A DNA stretch of 64,000 bases from Komagataeibacter europaeus LMG 18890 (GCF_000285295.1 NZ_CADP01000001.1:59874-123873); one strand, 5' to 3'; positions 16,162-25,984 are shown, counted from the first letter of the stretch. The notes: generated from the letters alone by a model not told the origin. Translations and numbers: made by a program.

Positions 16162-17328
16162 ATGCCTGCCGTCCGCCCCGTTCCCGACCGCCTTGCGCCG
16201 CGCCTGTCGATTCTGGACAGCTACATGCTGCGCCAGCTTCTGCTGGCGCTGGTGGCGACGACGGGCGCGCTTGTGACGCTGATCTGGCTGACCCAGTCCC
16301 TGCACTTCGTGTCGCTGGTGGTGGGGCGCGGGCTGTCGCTGCGCGTCTTTCTGGAACTGACCAGCCTGCTGATCCCGTCTTTCATCGCGGTCATCCTGCC
16401 CATCACCACGTTCGTGGTGGTGCAGTTCATCTACCAGCGCCTTGGCACCGACCGGGAACTGACGGTCATGCAGGCGGCCGGGCTGTCACCTGCCATGATG
16501 GCGCGTCCCGGACTGGCCTGCGCCGCCATCGCGACAGCGACGTGCCTGGTGCTGAATGTCTGGATCGTGCCGGTTTCTTACCATGCCTTCCGCCAGTACG
16601 AATTCCAGATCCGCAACCGCATGGCCGCCTTCCTGGTGCAGGACGGGGTGTTCACGCAGGTATCGGACAACATGACCGTGTATATCCGCGCACGCGACAA
16701 GGACGGCACGCTGCACGGCATCATGGTGGAAGACGACCGCACCCCCGGTGCCGAGGCCACCATACTGGCGGAAGAAGGCAACCTGGTCATCATCAACGAC
16801 CAGCCACGCGTGGTGCTGTTCAACGGATCGCGGCAGGAAATCGACAGCCGTACCGGGCGGCTGAACGTGCTGACCTTCACCCGCAACACGATCGACCTGT
16901 CCAGCCCGCATACCGCGCATACGCGCCTGCCCGACGCCAATGAACTGCCGATCTCGCAACTGCTCCACCCGGACATGCGGCTGTATTCGCGCCGGGATGA
17001 AAGCAAGATGTTCATCGAGGCATGGCGCAGGCTGAGCACCCCCTTCTGCGCCTTTTCCTTTGCCATGATCGGGCTGGTGGGGGCGATGGGCGGCAGCTAT
17101 TCCCGGCAGGCCAGCATCATGCGTCCGGTGCTGGCCATACTGGCCGTGGTTGCGGTGCAGGCGTTGACGCTGCTGGTGCAGAACCTTGCATCGCGCAACC
17201 TGCAGCTCATGCCACTCATGTGGGTGTGCACGATCGGGCCGGGCGTGATCTGCGCGGGCATCCTGTTCTGGCCCGAACTGCGCGCCGACCGTGAAGCCCG
17301 GGCGATCGCGGGCGGCACGCGCCCATGA
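16162..17328 (+). CDS. lptF: LPS export ABC transporter permease LptF
   Basis: Inner-membrane half of the LptB2FG transporter that extracts lipopolysaccharide and passes it to LptC-A-D. 388 residues from ATG 16162, which has AGGGG just upstream; ATG 16108 would add 18 unlikely residues. Two hydrophobic helices near residues 25-90, a periplasmic beta-jellyroll region in the middle and three helices near the C-terminus fit the YjgP/YjgQ family. The neighbour lptG overlaps by four bases (ATGA). Confidence 0.93.
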   Translation: MPAVRPVPDRLAPRLSILDSYMLRQLLLALVATTGALVTLIWLTQSLHFVSLVVGRGLSLRVFLELTSLLIPSFIAVILPITTFVVVQFIYQRLGTDRELTVMQAAGLSPAMMARPGLACAAIATATCLVLNVWIVPVSYHAFRQYEFQIRNRMAAFLVQDGVFTQVSDNMTVYIRARDKDGTLHGIMVEDDRTPGAEATILAEEGNLVIINDQPRVVLFNGSRQEIDSRTGRLNVLTFTRNTIDLSSPHTAHTRLPDANELPISQLLHPDMRLYSRRDESKMFIEAWRRLSTPFCAFSFAMIGLVGAMGGSYSRQASIMRPVLAILAVVAVQALTLLVQNLASRNLQLMPLMWVCTIGPGVICAGILFWPELRADREARAIAGGTRP

Positions 17329-18440
17329 AGCCTGCCTTCACGCTGTCGCTGTACATCGCCCGGCAGTTCACCTATGCCACGGTGTCGGTGATCGCCTTCC
17401 TGACCGGGCTGATCACCATGTTCGACTTCATCGACCTGCTGCGCCGGGTTTCCACCCGTCCCAACGTGCCGACCTCGCTGGTCAGTGAGATCGCCTTCCT
17501 GCACATCCCCTTCGCCTGTCTTGAAATCCTGCCCTTTGGCATCCTGCTGGGCGGGATCATATGTTTCTGGCGGCTGGCGCGTTCATCGGAACTGGTGGTG
17601 GCGCGGGCGGCGGGCATTTCGGCATGGCAGTTCCTGGCGGGGCCGGTCACCTGCGCCGTGCTGATCGGGACGTTGGCCACCACCTGCATCTCCCCGCTTT
17701 CATCGGTCATGTACCGGCGGGCGGAAATGCTGGACCGCCAGTTCCTGCGTGACAACAATGGCAAGTCGCTTAACCTGAGCGGGGGCACGCTGTGGCTGCG
17801 ACAGGGGGATAACGGGCTGGTGGACCATGGGGTGGACATCATTCACGCACGCCATGTCAGGCTGACGGGAAGCGTGCTGCATATCCGCGGCATCACCATT
17901 TTCCGGCTTGGTCCCGATGACAACCTGCTGACCCGCATCGAGGCCGACCGCGGCTATCTGGGCAAGGAGCGTTGGGTGCTGGAAGGGGCGCGGCAGCTGC
18001 GCCCCGATGAACTGCCCGTCGACATGGGTGAAATGACGCTTCATGCCGACCTGACGCTGGCAGGGGTGGAGGAAAGTTTCGCCTCCCCCGATACATTGTC
18101 TGTCTGGGCGCTGCCGGGCTTCATCCAGCAGCTGAAACGCTCGGGCTTTTCCACCATCCGCCACCGGCTGCATTTCCAGACCCTGCTGACGCTGCCGGTG
18201 CTGTCGGGCACCATGGCGCTGGTGGCGGCCGGTTTTTCCATGCGGCCCACGCGGCGTGGCGGGGTCATACGCATGATCAGCTTCGGGGTCGCGGCCGGTT
18301 TCGCGCTGTTCGCGCTGTCCAAGATCGCCGCCCAGTTTGGTGAAACGGGCACATTGCCGCCCCTTCTTGCCGCGTGGGCCCCCACCGGGGCCGGGCTTTG
18401 TCTTGCGGTCACGCTACTTCTTCATCTAGAGGACGGTTAA
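17325..18440 (+). CDS. lptG: LPS export ABC transporter permease LptG
   Basis: Second permease of LptB2FG, 371 residues, YjgP/YjgQ family. The N-terminal FDFIDLLRR near residue 29, the helix pairs near 55-75 and 95-120, and the C-terminal RRGGVIRMISFGVAAGFALF block near 302 are typical LptG landmarks. It starts within the lptF stop, and its own TAA shares an A with the lptD start (TAATG), so lptF-lptG-lptD are translationally linked. The ATPase gene lptB and lptC/lptA are outside the window. Confidence 0.93.
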   Translation: MKPAFTLSLYIARQFTYATVSVIAFLTGLITMFDFIDLLRRVSTRPNVPTSLVSEIAFLHIPFACLEILPFGILLGGIICFWRLARSSELVVARAAGISAWQFLAGPVTCAVLIGTLATTCISPLSSVMYRRAEMLDRQFLRDNNGKSLNLSGGTLWLRQGDNGLVDHGVDIIHARHVRLTGSVLHIRGITIFRLGPDDNLLTRIEADRGYLGKERWVLEGARQLRPDELPVDMGEMTLHADLTLAGVEESFASPDTLSVWALPGFIQQLKRSGFSTIRHRLHFQTLLTLPVLSGTMALVAAGFSMRPTRRGGVIRMISFGVAAGFALFALSKIAAQFGETGTLPPLLAAWAPTGAGLCLAVTLLLHLEDG

Positions 18441-20839
18441 TGGACCGTCCTGCTCCCCTCATGCGCGCGCCGTCATCGCCACGGCTTTCTGCCGTCCTGC
18501 GGCAGTTCCCGCGCGGGTTGCTGCTTTCGGCCACCATGCTGGGGGGGATGATGTGCGCGCTGCTCCCCGGGACAGCCCAGGCGGATACGCCACCCGACGG
18601 CCCCAGGCGCAGCAGGCCCATCCACGCCCCGAAAAGTCAGCCGCAGGCGCCCGTCACCTTTTCAGGCACGGTTTCCAATACCGACCCGATGACGTTCCAG
18701 GCCGACCATGTCGCCTATGACAGCCGCAACGGCATCGCGACATGGACCGGAAACGTGCAGCTGTGGCAGAATGACCAGATCATGCGCGCCGACAAGGTGG
18801 TGTATGACCGCAACACCGGCATAGCCTCCGCCCGGGGCAACGTGGCCATGGTGGAACCAGACGGCACGGTGCTGTTTACCGAATATGCCGAACTGAGCAA
18901 CGGCATGCGTGACGGCATCATGACCCGTCTGTATGTCCGCATGCAGGATAATGCGCGCATGGCCGCGAACGGCATGCGCCGCACCGGCGCCAAGGTCAAC
19001 GACCTGACGCGCGTGGTCTATACGGCGTGCGAGATATGCGCCCGCCACCCCGAACGCGCGCCGTTCTGGCAGTTGCGCGCCTATGACGCCACGCATGACA
19101 TGCAGCACAAGCGGCTGGAATTCCGTGATGCATTCGTGGACTTCTTCGGGGTGCCGATTTTCTACCTGCCCGCCTTCTCCATGACCGACCCGTCGGTCCG
19201 GCGGCAGAGCGGCTTCCTGACCCCCGGTTTCACGCCACATGACCGTTACCTGGGCACGTATGTCACCATTCCCTATTACTGGGTCATCGACCGGCAGTCT
19301 GACGTAACGCTGCAGGGCCTGTTTTCCACCCGTACCGGGCCGGAGCTTACGGCAAACTACCGGCGCTATTTCAGCAATGCGCGGCTGAACCTGACCGGTG
19401 GCATCGCGTACGATACCCATCATGACACCGACTACGTCAACACCTTCGGGCAGGAGGTGGACAGTTCGGGAAACCATGGCGTACAGGGCTATATCTTCGC
19501 CAATGGCCAGATTTCGATAAACAAGACGTGGCGGGCCGGGGCGAACATACGCTGGGCCAGTTCGCCCAATTTCATGCGTGACTACCGTGTCAGCGGATAC
19601 GGGCAGGACACGCTCAATTCCAACGTCTACCTGGAAGGGTTCGGCACGGGATCGTATTCCCGCCTTGATGCCGAAGGCTACCAGGGCATGAACCAGGGCG
19701 TCATCCACAACCAGGACCTGCCGTGGGTGCTGCCGCGCTACACCTACAGCTATTTTGGCCAGCCGGATTCGCTGGGTGGGCGGTTCAGCCTCGATACAAC
19801 GGATTTCTACGTCTATCGTGAAAACGGGACATCGGACCAGCGCGGGCAGCTTTCGCTCAACTGGGATCGGCCGTTCCACAATTCGCTGGGACAAATATGG
19901 GACCTGACCCTGCATGTTGAATCGGCCATCCACCGCGCGACCGAACTGAACCAGCAGCCCAACTACGCCCGCACCACCCGCGCACAGGTGGAAGGACAGG
20001 TGCTGCCCACCGTCGGCCTGAAGATGAACTGGCCCTTCCTGCGCAGCTTCAACCACAATACCGGCACCCAGATCCTCGAACCCATCGTACAGTTCCTGGC
20101 CGCGCCCAACACGGGCAACAGCACGTCGCGCAACATTCCCAACGAAGACAGCCTGTCGTATGAATTCACGGATTCCACGCTGTTCTCGCTCAACCGCTAT
20201 GCCGGCACGGACCGGCTGGATGGCGGCCTGCGCGCCAATGTCGGGCTGCATAACAACTGGACATGGAACGGCCACCAGATCGATGTGCTGATCGGTGAAA
20301 GCTTCCAGGAACATATCGACCACAACCGCCTGCCCTATTCCGGCCTGAACCACCACCTGTCGGACGTGGTGATGGGCACGCATATCGTACCCAACCAGTT
20401 CTTTGATTTTGACGGCAAGATGCGCCTTGACCCCTATGGCGGCAAGGTTGACTTCGCTGATGCGCTGGGCAGCGCGGGCTTCAGCCATTTCCGTGTCACG
20501 GGCGGCTATCTGTTCGAACCGGTCACGCCCTATTATTATTATGCCCAGCGTCCCTACACCACGGCGGCGCCCGACATCTATTACAAGCCCGTCAGCGAAC
20601 TGACGGTGGGGGCGGCGTCCAACTGGGACAACTGGCACATTGCCGCCTATCTGCGCCGCAGCCTGTCACGCAAGGAAAGCGTCGCGGTGGGTGGCGACGC
20701 GGGATACCAGAATGACTGTTTCGGGCTGGATGTCATGTATCTCAAGCAGTACACCACGATTGGTGGCCAACAGAGCAATTCAACCGTAATGTTCTCCCTT
20801 ACGTTCAAAACCATCGGTACATTTGGTATCAATGGCTGA
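18440..20839 (+). CDS. lptD: LPS-assembly protein LptD
   Basis: Outer-membrane beta-barrel that inserts lipopolysaccharide into the outer leaflet. 799 residues. A signal peptide (hydrophobic core RGLLLSATMLGGMMCALLP, then AQA-D near residue 48) precedes an OstA-like periplasmic domain at about 70-200. The rest is an LptD barrel rich in aromatic, alternating segments (FTDSTLFSLNRYAGTDR is a family hallmark). C127-type disulfide cysteines are few: YTACEICARH near residue 194 and NDCFGLD near 757. The start is ATG 18440; the frame is open upstream over the end of lptG. Confidence 0.95.
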   Translation: MDRPAPLMRAPSSPRLSAVLRQFPRGLLLSATMLGGMMCALLPGTAQADTPPDGPRRSRPIHAPKSQPQAPVTFSGTVSNTDPMTFQADHVAYDSRNGIATWTGNVQLWQNDQIMRADKVVYDRNTGIASARGNVAMVEPDGTVLFTEYAELSNGMRDGIMTRLYVRMQDNARMAANGMRRTGAKVNDLTRVVYTACEICARHPERAPFWQLRAYDATHDMQHKRLEFRDAFVDFFGVPIFYLPAFSMTDPSVRRQSGFLTPGFTPHDRYLGTYVTIPYYWVIDRQSDVTLQGLFSTRTGPELTANYRRYFSNARLNLTGGIAYDTHHDTDYVNTFGQEVDSSGNHGVQGYIFANGQISINKTWRAGANIRWASSPNFMRDYRVSGYGQDTLNSNVYLEGFGTGSYSRLDAEGYQGMNQGVIHNQDLPWVLPRYTYSYFGQPDSLGGRFSLDTTDFYVYRENGTSDQRGQLSLNWDRPFHNSLGQIWDLTLHVESAIHRATELNQQPNYARTTRAQVEGQVLPTVGLKMNWPFLRSFNHNTGTQILEPIVQFLAAPNTGNSTSRNIPNEDSLSYEFTDSTLFSLNRYAGTDRLDGGLRANVGLHNNWTWNGHQIDVLIGESFQEHIDHNRLPYSGLNHHLSDVVMGTHIVPNQFFDFDGKMRLDPYGGKVDFADALGSAGFSHFRVTGGYLFEPVTPYYYYAQRPYTTAAPDIYYKPVSELTVGAASNWDNWHIAAYLRRSLSRKESVAVGGDAGYQNDCFGLDVMYLKQYTTIGGQQSNSTVMFSLTFKTIGTFGING

Positions 20840-22244
20840 CCTGATGCGCGAAAGACCGAGCTGGATGTCATTCTTCCCCACCTCCCGTGGCGCTGTCCCC
20901 TCCCCTGCATCGCGGCGGGGCCGCATGGGCGGCCGCACCCTTGCGGCAACCCTGCTGGCGTGCGTGGCGCTGGTGGGTCATGAACAGGCTGCCAGCGCCC
21001 GCACGGCCCGCGCCATTGCCCAGCAGGCGCAGGCGGCGGAAGACCAGGACGCCATCATCGCCACCGTGAACGGTGCGGTCCTGACCAAGCGCGATGTCGA
21101 TACGCGCGGACGGCTGTTTGCCCTGTCATCGGGGCTGGATGTCAGCGACGACGTGATGCAGCGGCTGCGCCCGCAGATCGTGCGGCAGCTGATCGATGAA
21201 AAACTGCGCATGCAGGAAATGCTCGACCGCCATATCAACGTGCCGATCCAGCAGATCGGGGACGCCATTGCCGGCATCGAACAGCGTAACGGCATGCCCC
21301 AGAACGCCCTGCGCAACAAGCTGGCGGAAGATGGCGTCTCGCTGACCACGCTGATTGACCAGATCCGCGTGCAGATCGGCTGGTCGCAGGTGCTGCGCCA
21401 GGAAACGGCCGAACATGGCCGCATTACCGCATCCGAGATCGAGCAGCGCATGGCCGCGCTGAAGCGTGAGGATGGCAAGCCGGAATACATGATCAGCGAG
21501 ATTTTCGTACCGGTGGAAGATCCGCGCCATACGGAAAACGAACTGAAATTCACCGAAACCATCATTCAGGAACTGCGTGCGGGCGCGCCCTTTCCCATTG
21601 TCGCCGCCCAGTTCTCGCAGGGGCAGAGCGCGCTGGATGGCGGCATGATGGGCTGGACACAGGAAGACGGGCTGGACCCGCAGGTGGTGGACGTGGCGCG
21701 CAAGATGCCTGATGGCGCCATTTCCAACCCCATCCGCGTCGCGGGTGGCTATGTCATCGCCACCATTGCCGAACGGCGGACGGTCGGCCACCAGATGGCC
21801 ACCATCCTGACCATCCGGCAGGTTTTCTTCCCCTTCGACGCGCCCCTGGATCCGGAAAACCCGACCGACCAGCAGAAAGCGACGCTGGACACCGCCACGG
21901 CGTTCGCCAACGAAGCCAAGAACTGTGACCAGATGGAAGCCGAGAACAAGAACCTGGGGGAAAAGCACCCCAGCGATCCCGGCGAACTCATGCTGAACCA
22001 CCTCAACCCCCAGATGCGCGAAATCCTTGAGCCACTGGGCCCGGGCAAGACCAGCAAGCCGCTGGTTTCAAGCGAAGGCATCCTGGTGCTGATGGTCTGC
22101 ACCCGTGATGAGCGCAACATCGCCATCCAGACCCCCAGCCAGATTGCCGACCACCTGATGAACGAACGCGTGGAACAGACATCACGGCAGCTGAACCGTG
22201 ACCTGCAGCGCCGCGCGATCATCGACATGCGCTCCAAGACCTGA
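20832..22244 (+). CDS. surA: periplasmic peptidyl-prolyl isomerase / chaperone SurA
   Basis: Chaperone for outer-membrane proteins including LptD. From ATG 20832 it is 470 residues; TTG 20823 or ATG 20844 are alternatives. The ORF overlaps the end of lptD. A signal-like hydrophobic segment (TLAATLLACVALVG) near residues 38-51 is followed by the SurA N-terminal domain (IIATVNGAVLTKRDVDTR). Parvulin domains follow (ISEIFVPVEDPRHTEN and VVAAQFSQGQSALDGGMMGW). The order lptD-surA-rsmA is common, but pdxA, often between surA and rsmA, is missing here. Confidence 0.93.
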   Translation: MADLMRERPSWMSFFPTSRGAVPSPASRRGRMGGRTLAATLLACVALVGHEQAASARTARAIAQQAQAAEDQDAIIATVNGAVLTKRDVDTRGRLFALSSGLDVSDDVMQRLRPQIVRQLIDEKLRMQEMLDRHINVPIQQIGDAIAGIEQRNGMPQNALRNKLAEDGVSLTTLIDQIRVQIGWSQVLRQETAEHGRITASEIEQRMAALKREDGKPEYMISEIFVPVEDPRHTENELKFTETIIQELRAGAPFPIVAAQFSQGQSALDGGMMGWTQEDGLDPQVVDVARKMPDGAISNPIRVAGGYVIATIAERRTVGHQMATILTIRQVFFPFDAPLDPENPTDQQKATLDTATAFANEAKNCDQMEAENKNLGEKHPSDPGELMLNHLNPQMREILEPLGPGKTSKPLVSSEGILVLMVCTRDERNIAIQTPSQIADHLMNERVEQTSRQLNRDLQRRAIIDMRSKT

Positions 22245-22251
22245 TCGGGCC

Positions 22252-23103
22252 ATGACCATGACCGAACGGCCCCGTGGGCTGGAACCCCTGCGCGAGACCA
22301 TTGCGCGGCACGGGCTGGATGCGCGCAAGGCGCTGGGGCAGCACTTCCTGCTGGACCCGGCCATTACGGCGCGTATCGCGGCGCTGGCGGGGGATCTGGC
22401 GGGACAGCACGTGGTGGAAGTCGGCCCCGGTCCTGGCGGCCTGACCCGTGCGCTGCTGGATACCGATGCCACCAGCATTGTCGCGGTGGAGGTGGATACA
22501 CGGGCGGTTGCCGTCATTACGGAACTTGCCGCCCTTGCGCCCGGTCGCCTGCGGATCATCGAAGCCGACGCCATGCGGTGCGACCTGACCACGCTGTGTC
22601 CTGCCCCGCGCCAGATCATTGCCAACCTGCCCTATAACGTTGGCACGCCGCTGCTGGTCGGGTGGCTGCGGCAGGCGGCGGCGTGGTCGCGGCTGACATT
22701 GATGTTCCAGCAGGAAGTGGCCGAACGTATCTGCGCCGCCCCCGGTTCGGCGCATTACGGCAGGCTGGGCGTGCTGGCGCAGTGGACGTGCCGCTGTGGC
22801 GTGCAGATGCATATTCCCCCCGGCGCGTTTTCCCCGCCGCCCAAGGTCCATTCCGCCGTGGTCGGGCTGATCCCCCACGCGCAGCAGCCCGATACGGCCG
22901 TTTTCCGCGCCATGGAACAGGTTACGGCGGCGGCATTCGGCCAGCGGCGCAAGATGCTGCGCGGCGCGCTGAAATCCATCGGGGGGGAAGCCCTGCTGGC
23001 TGAAGCGGGCATTGACGGCAGCCGCCGGGCCGAGACACTGGATATTGCGGAATTCGACCGCCTGGCCCGCCTTCATGCCCGCAGGGCCGCGACGCCGTCC
23101 TGA
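22252..23103 (+). CDS. rsmA: 16S rRNA (adenine1518/1519-N6)-dimethyltransferase
   Basis: Dimethylates the two adjacent adenines in helix 45 of 16S rRNA late in 30S assembly. 283 residues. The family motifs are ALGQHFLLD near 25, the SAM loop VEVGPGPGGLTRALL near 60, the catalytic NLPYNVGTPLL near 126 and GAFSPPPKVHSAVV near 192. Starts ATG 22252 or 22258 are equivalent by sequence. The 3' end overlaps the convergent cfa gene by 31 bases (23073-23103). Confidence 0.96.
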   Translation: MTMTERPRGLEPLRETIARHGLDARKALGQHFLLDPAITARIAALAGDLAGQHVVEVGPGPGGLTRALLDTDATSIVAVEVDTRAVAVITELAALAPGRLRIIEADAMRCDLTTLCPAPRQIIANLPYNVGTPLLVGWLRQAAAWSRLTLMFQQEVAERICAAPGSAHYGRLGVLAQWTCRCGVQMHIPPGAFSPPPKVHSAVVGLIPHAQQPDTAVFRAMEQVTAAAFGQRRKMLRGALKSIGGEALLAEAGIDGSRRAETLDIAEFDRLARLHARRAATPS

Positions 23104-24320
23104 TCCGGCACGGCCATGGGCTGCGGGGCGTACATGTAATCGCGCGACAGGGGCACGGCATCGATTTCGCGCACCAGTTGCAACTGGAAATTCAGGTGCC
23201 CCTGCACGCGAAAGGCCAGTTCGGACACCACAAGGTAGAATTCGAACATGCGGCAGAAGCGTTCGTCATACAGCCGCGCGACCTGCTGGCGCCGTGCCGC
23301 GAAACGGCTGCGCCAGTGGGCAATGGTGCGCGCGTAATGCAGGCGCCAGATCTCGCAATCCGTCAGCCATAGCCCGGCGCGTTCCACGGCGCCGACGGCT
23401 TCACTGACCGCCGGGGAATAGCCACCGGGAAAGATGTAGCGGTCAATCCATGGATTGGTCACGCCCGGCCCTTCCCTTCGGCCAATGGAATGCAGCACCA
23501 TGACCCCGTCGGGGCGCAGGGCCGCGCGCATGGTGGCGAAAAACGCCGGGTAATGGGCCACGCCCACATGTTCGAACATGCCGATGGAAATGATCCGGTC
23601 GTACTGCCGGCTGACGGCGCGGTAATCCAGCAGTTCAAAGCGCACGCGCCCGTCCAGCCCCGCGGCCCGCGCACGCTGGCGGGCAATGTGCAACTGTTCC
23701 ACCGACAGGGTAATGCCCGTCACCTGCGCGTCATAATCACGCGCCAGCGTCAGGGCCATCCCGCCCCAGCCACACCCCACGTCCAGAACGCGCATGCCGG
23801 GGCGCGACAGGTGCAGCTTGGCCGCCAGATGATGTTTCTTGGCCGCCTGCGCCTGTGCCAGCGTTTCATTGCCCGTGGGAAAATAACCGCATGAATACTG
23901 CATGTCCCCATCCAGGAAATGCCGGTACAGCCTGCTGTCCAGATCATAATGATGCGCCACGTTCCGCCGGGCGCGCCGCAGGGTGTTATCCTGCAGCCAT
24001 GTCCGCGCAATATAGCGCAGGGAACCAAAGATCCGTTCCCCCGCGGGGCTGCGCCGCATGACATTGAGCATGAGCACATGCAGCAGGTCATACAGCGTGC
24101 AGCCCACCGGGCGCAGCGTGCCCGCCATGTAGGCTTCCCCCACCTTCAGCGCGGGATCAAGCAGCAGGGCACGCACCGTTTCCCCATCCGCGATCCACAG
24201 GCCCGCCTGTGGCCCGGGGCCACCTACATATACGCGCCTGTCGCCGCCGGGGTAATAGACATCCAGCCGCCCCAGGGTAATGAAATGTGCAAAGGCGCGG
24301 TCCAGCAATACGGATGCCAT
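23073..24320 (-). CDS. cfa: cyclopropane-fatty-acyl-phospholipid synthase
   Basis: Adds a methylene group from SAM to unsaturated acyl chains of membrane phospholipids, which raises acid and ethanol tolerance. 415 residues from ATG 24320 (a GTG lies directly before it). The SAM motif VLDVGCGWGGMALTLA is near residue 155. QYSCGYF near 120 and the FEHVGVAHYPAFF block near 245 match the Cfa family. It is convergent with rsmA and overlaps its end. Adaptation to acid fits an acetic acid bacterium, but the sequence itself does not show the regulation. Confidence 0.95.
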   Translation of the reverse strand: MASVLLDRAFAHFITLGRLDVYYPGGDRRVYVGGPGPQAGLWIADGETVRALLLDPALKVGEAYMAGTLRPVGCTLYDLLHVLMLNVMRRSPAGERIFGSLRYIARTWLQDNTLRRARRNVAHHYDLDSRLYRHFLDGDMQYSCGYFPTGNETLAQAQAAKKHHLAAKLHLSRPGMRVLDVGCGWGGMALTLARDYDAQVTGITLSVEQLHIARQRARAAGLDGRVRFELLDYRAVSRQYDRIISIGMFEHVGVAHYPAFFATMRAALRPDGVMVLHSIGRREGPGVTNPWIDRYIFPGGYSPAVSEAVGAVERAGLWLTDCEIWRLHYARTIAHWRSRFAARRQQVARLYDERFCRMFEFYLVVSELAFRVQGHLNFQLQLVREIDAVPLSRDYMYAPQPMAVPDQDGVAALRA

Positions 24321-24383
24321 CACTCGTCCCCTTCACGCATGCCCGCCCGGCAACAGGCCGATGCACCCGCCCCGGAAACGACA

Positions 24384-24415
24384 AAAGCCCGGAAGAGTTT
24401 CCTCTTCCGGGCTTT
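24384..24415 (-). terminator. intrinsic terminator of the rpsF-rpsR-rplI operon
   Basis: A perfect 14-bp stem AAAGCCCGGAAGAG/CTCTTCCGGGCTTT with a 4-base loop (24398-24401). On the minus strand it is followed by TTTTGT. It lies 45 bases past the rplI stop. The A/T symmetry means it could also stop plus-strand transcription. Confidence 0.85.
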
Positions 24416-24459
24416 CGCAACCGGTCAGGCACCCCGTTGGGGCGACAGGATCAGGTCAG

Positions 24460-25050
24460 TCAGGCAGCCGGGGTTTCCTCGACAGCGGTTTCTTCCGAAA
24501 CCTCGCCTTCGGTTACCGCGCCTTCTTCGGCCAGAACCTGTTCGTCGTCCTGATCGACGCCGATTTCCTCACCACGTGCCTGACGTTCCGCTTCTTCTTC
24601 GGAACGGGCAACGTTGACGGTGACCTGCATGGTCACTTCCGGGTGCAGGGCGACGCTGACTTCATACAGGCCAAGCTGCTTGATCGGCTCGGGCAGGATG
24701 ACCTGGTTGCGGCCGATGGTCAGGCCAGCCTTGGTCGCGGCTTCCGCGATGTCACGGGTCGTGACGGAGCCATACAGGCTGCCGCTGTCGCCAGCCTGAC
24801 GGATCAGGATGACGGACAGGCCGTGCATCCGCTCGGACAGGCGCTCGGCCTCCTCGCGGTTCTTGAGGTTCTGGGCCTCAAGCTGTGCACGTTCACGTTC
24901 GAAACGCTCGCGGTTGTGTGCGTTGGCGCGGATCGCCTTGCCCTGGGGCAGCAGGAAGTTACGGGCATAACCCGGCTTCACCGTGACGATCTCGCCCATC
25001 TGGCCCAGCTTCTCGACGCGCTGGAGCAGGATGAGTTCTACTGCGGACAT
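24460..25050 (-). CDS. rplI: 50S ribosomal protein bL9 with acidic C-terminal tail
   Basis: Binds domain V of 23S rRNA and reaches towards the 30S subunit. The first 150 residues match bL9 ([34 protein letters not shown]). The protein is 196 residues, about 45 longer than E. coli bL9. The extra part, from about residue 150, is dominated by Glu, Asp and Ala ([20 protein letters not shown]), and looks unstructured. Last gene of the rpsF-rpsR-rplI operon, 13 bases after rpsR. Confidence 0.97.
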   Translation of the reverse strand: MSAVELILLQRVEKLGQMGEIVTVKPGYARNFLLPQGKAIRANAHNRERFERERAQLEAQNLKNREEAERLSERMHGLSVILIRQAGDSGSLYGSVTTRDIAEAATKAGLTIGRNQVILPEPIKQLGLYEVSVALHPEVTMQVTVNVARSEEEAERQARGEEIGVDQDDEQVLAEEGAVTEGEVSEETAVEETPAA

Positions 25051-25063
25051 GGTTCTGCCTCCC

Positions 25064-25339
25064 TCAGCTTACAATGTAGGGCAGCAGGGCCAGGAAACGC
25101 GCACGCTTGATGGCCTGGGCCAGTTCACGCTGCTTCTTGGCGGACACTGCCGTGATGCGGCTGGGAACGATCTTGCCACGTTCGGACAGGAAGCGGCTCA
25201 GCAGGCGCACGTCCTTGTAGTCGATCTTCGGCGCATTGGGGCCGGAGAACGGGCAGGACTTGCGACGACGGTAGAACGGACGGCGCGCGCCAACCGCAAC
25301 GCGGCGGGCGGCGGGATTGATCTCGGTTGATTCGGACAT
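25064..25339 (-). CDS. rpsR: 30S ribosomal protein bS18
   Basis: A 91-residue small-subunit protein that forms a heterodimer with bS6 on the platform of the 30S subunit. The core [20 protein letters not shown] and [26 protein letters not shown] is unmistakable. The gap to the rpsF stop is 6 bases, so the two partners are translated from one message. Confidence 0.98.
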   Translation of the reverse strand: MSESTEINPAARRVAVGARRPFYRRRKSCPFSGPNAPKIDYKDVRLLSRFLSERGKIVPSRITAVSAKKQRELAQAIKRARFLALLPYIVS

Positions 25340-25345
25340 CAGCTC

Positions 25346-25831
25346 TTACTCCGCTTCGGCGCTGGCAGTGGCGTTGGCGCGCTGCTGTTCTTCACGCTCG
25401 TTACGGGCGCGGAACTCCTCGCGGTCATCGAAATTACGGCGCGTGCCGCGACCGCTTTCAAAACGACCGGAGGGCTTGGGCCCACGGAAGCCACGCTCAC
25501 GCTCGTCACCCTTGCGCGACAGGATGACCGACGGTGCTTCGTCAATCTCATCCACACGCAGGGTCAGCACGCGCAGAACGTCTTCGTTCAGGCTGAGCTG
25601 GCGCTCGATTTCCTTGATGGCGGCGGAAGAACCATCCAGGCCCAGAAGCATGTAATGCCCCTTGCGGTTCTTCTTGATACGGTAAGCCAGCGTACGCAGG
25701 CCCCAGTATTCACGCTTCTTGACGGAACCGGATTCCGCTTCAAGCTGGGCGGCGATGCCATCGGCGATGGCTTCGACCTGCTGCTGCGACACGTCATTAC
25801 GTGCAATCAGCACGGTTTCATACAACGGCAT
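25346..25831 (-). CDS. rpsF: 30S ribosomal protein bS6 with extended C-terminus
   Basis: Partner of bS18. Residues 1-100 form the bS6 fold (MPLYETVLIARNDVSQQQVE; WGLRTLAYRIKKNRKGHYML). From about residue 105 a charged, Arg/Glu-rich tail of some 55 residues follows (RKGDERERGFRGPK, FDDREEFRARNEREEQQ). It is first in the operon, so the promoter should be in the gap 25832-25984, where I see no clear consensus. Confidence 0.97.
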   Translation of the reverse strand: MPLYETVLIARNDVSQQQVEAIADGIAAQLEAESGSVKKREYWGLRTLAYRIKKNRKGHYMLLGLDGSSAAIKEIERQLSLNEDVLRVLTLRVDEIDEAPSVILSRKGDERERGFRGPKPSGRFESGRGTRRNFDDREEFRARNEREEQQRANATASAEAE

Positions 25832-25984
25832 TGGGACTCCCTTCGGATCACTTCAACCCCCGCATGGACGGACACGGTCCGCCATGTTGCCACCAGGGCA
25901 CGGGTATAGCCGGGGACGATGCCACGCACCCGGCAGGGAAGATGCGGTTTGAAACACAAACCCGGCCAACAGACAAGGAAAAAG

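Noticed and set aside
18662-20638. 658-residue minus-strand open frame
   Set aside because: Fully antisense to lptD, whose reading is supported by signal peptide, OstA domain and barrel.
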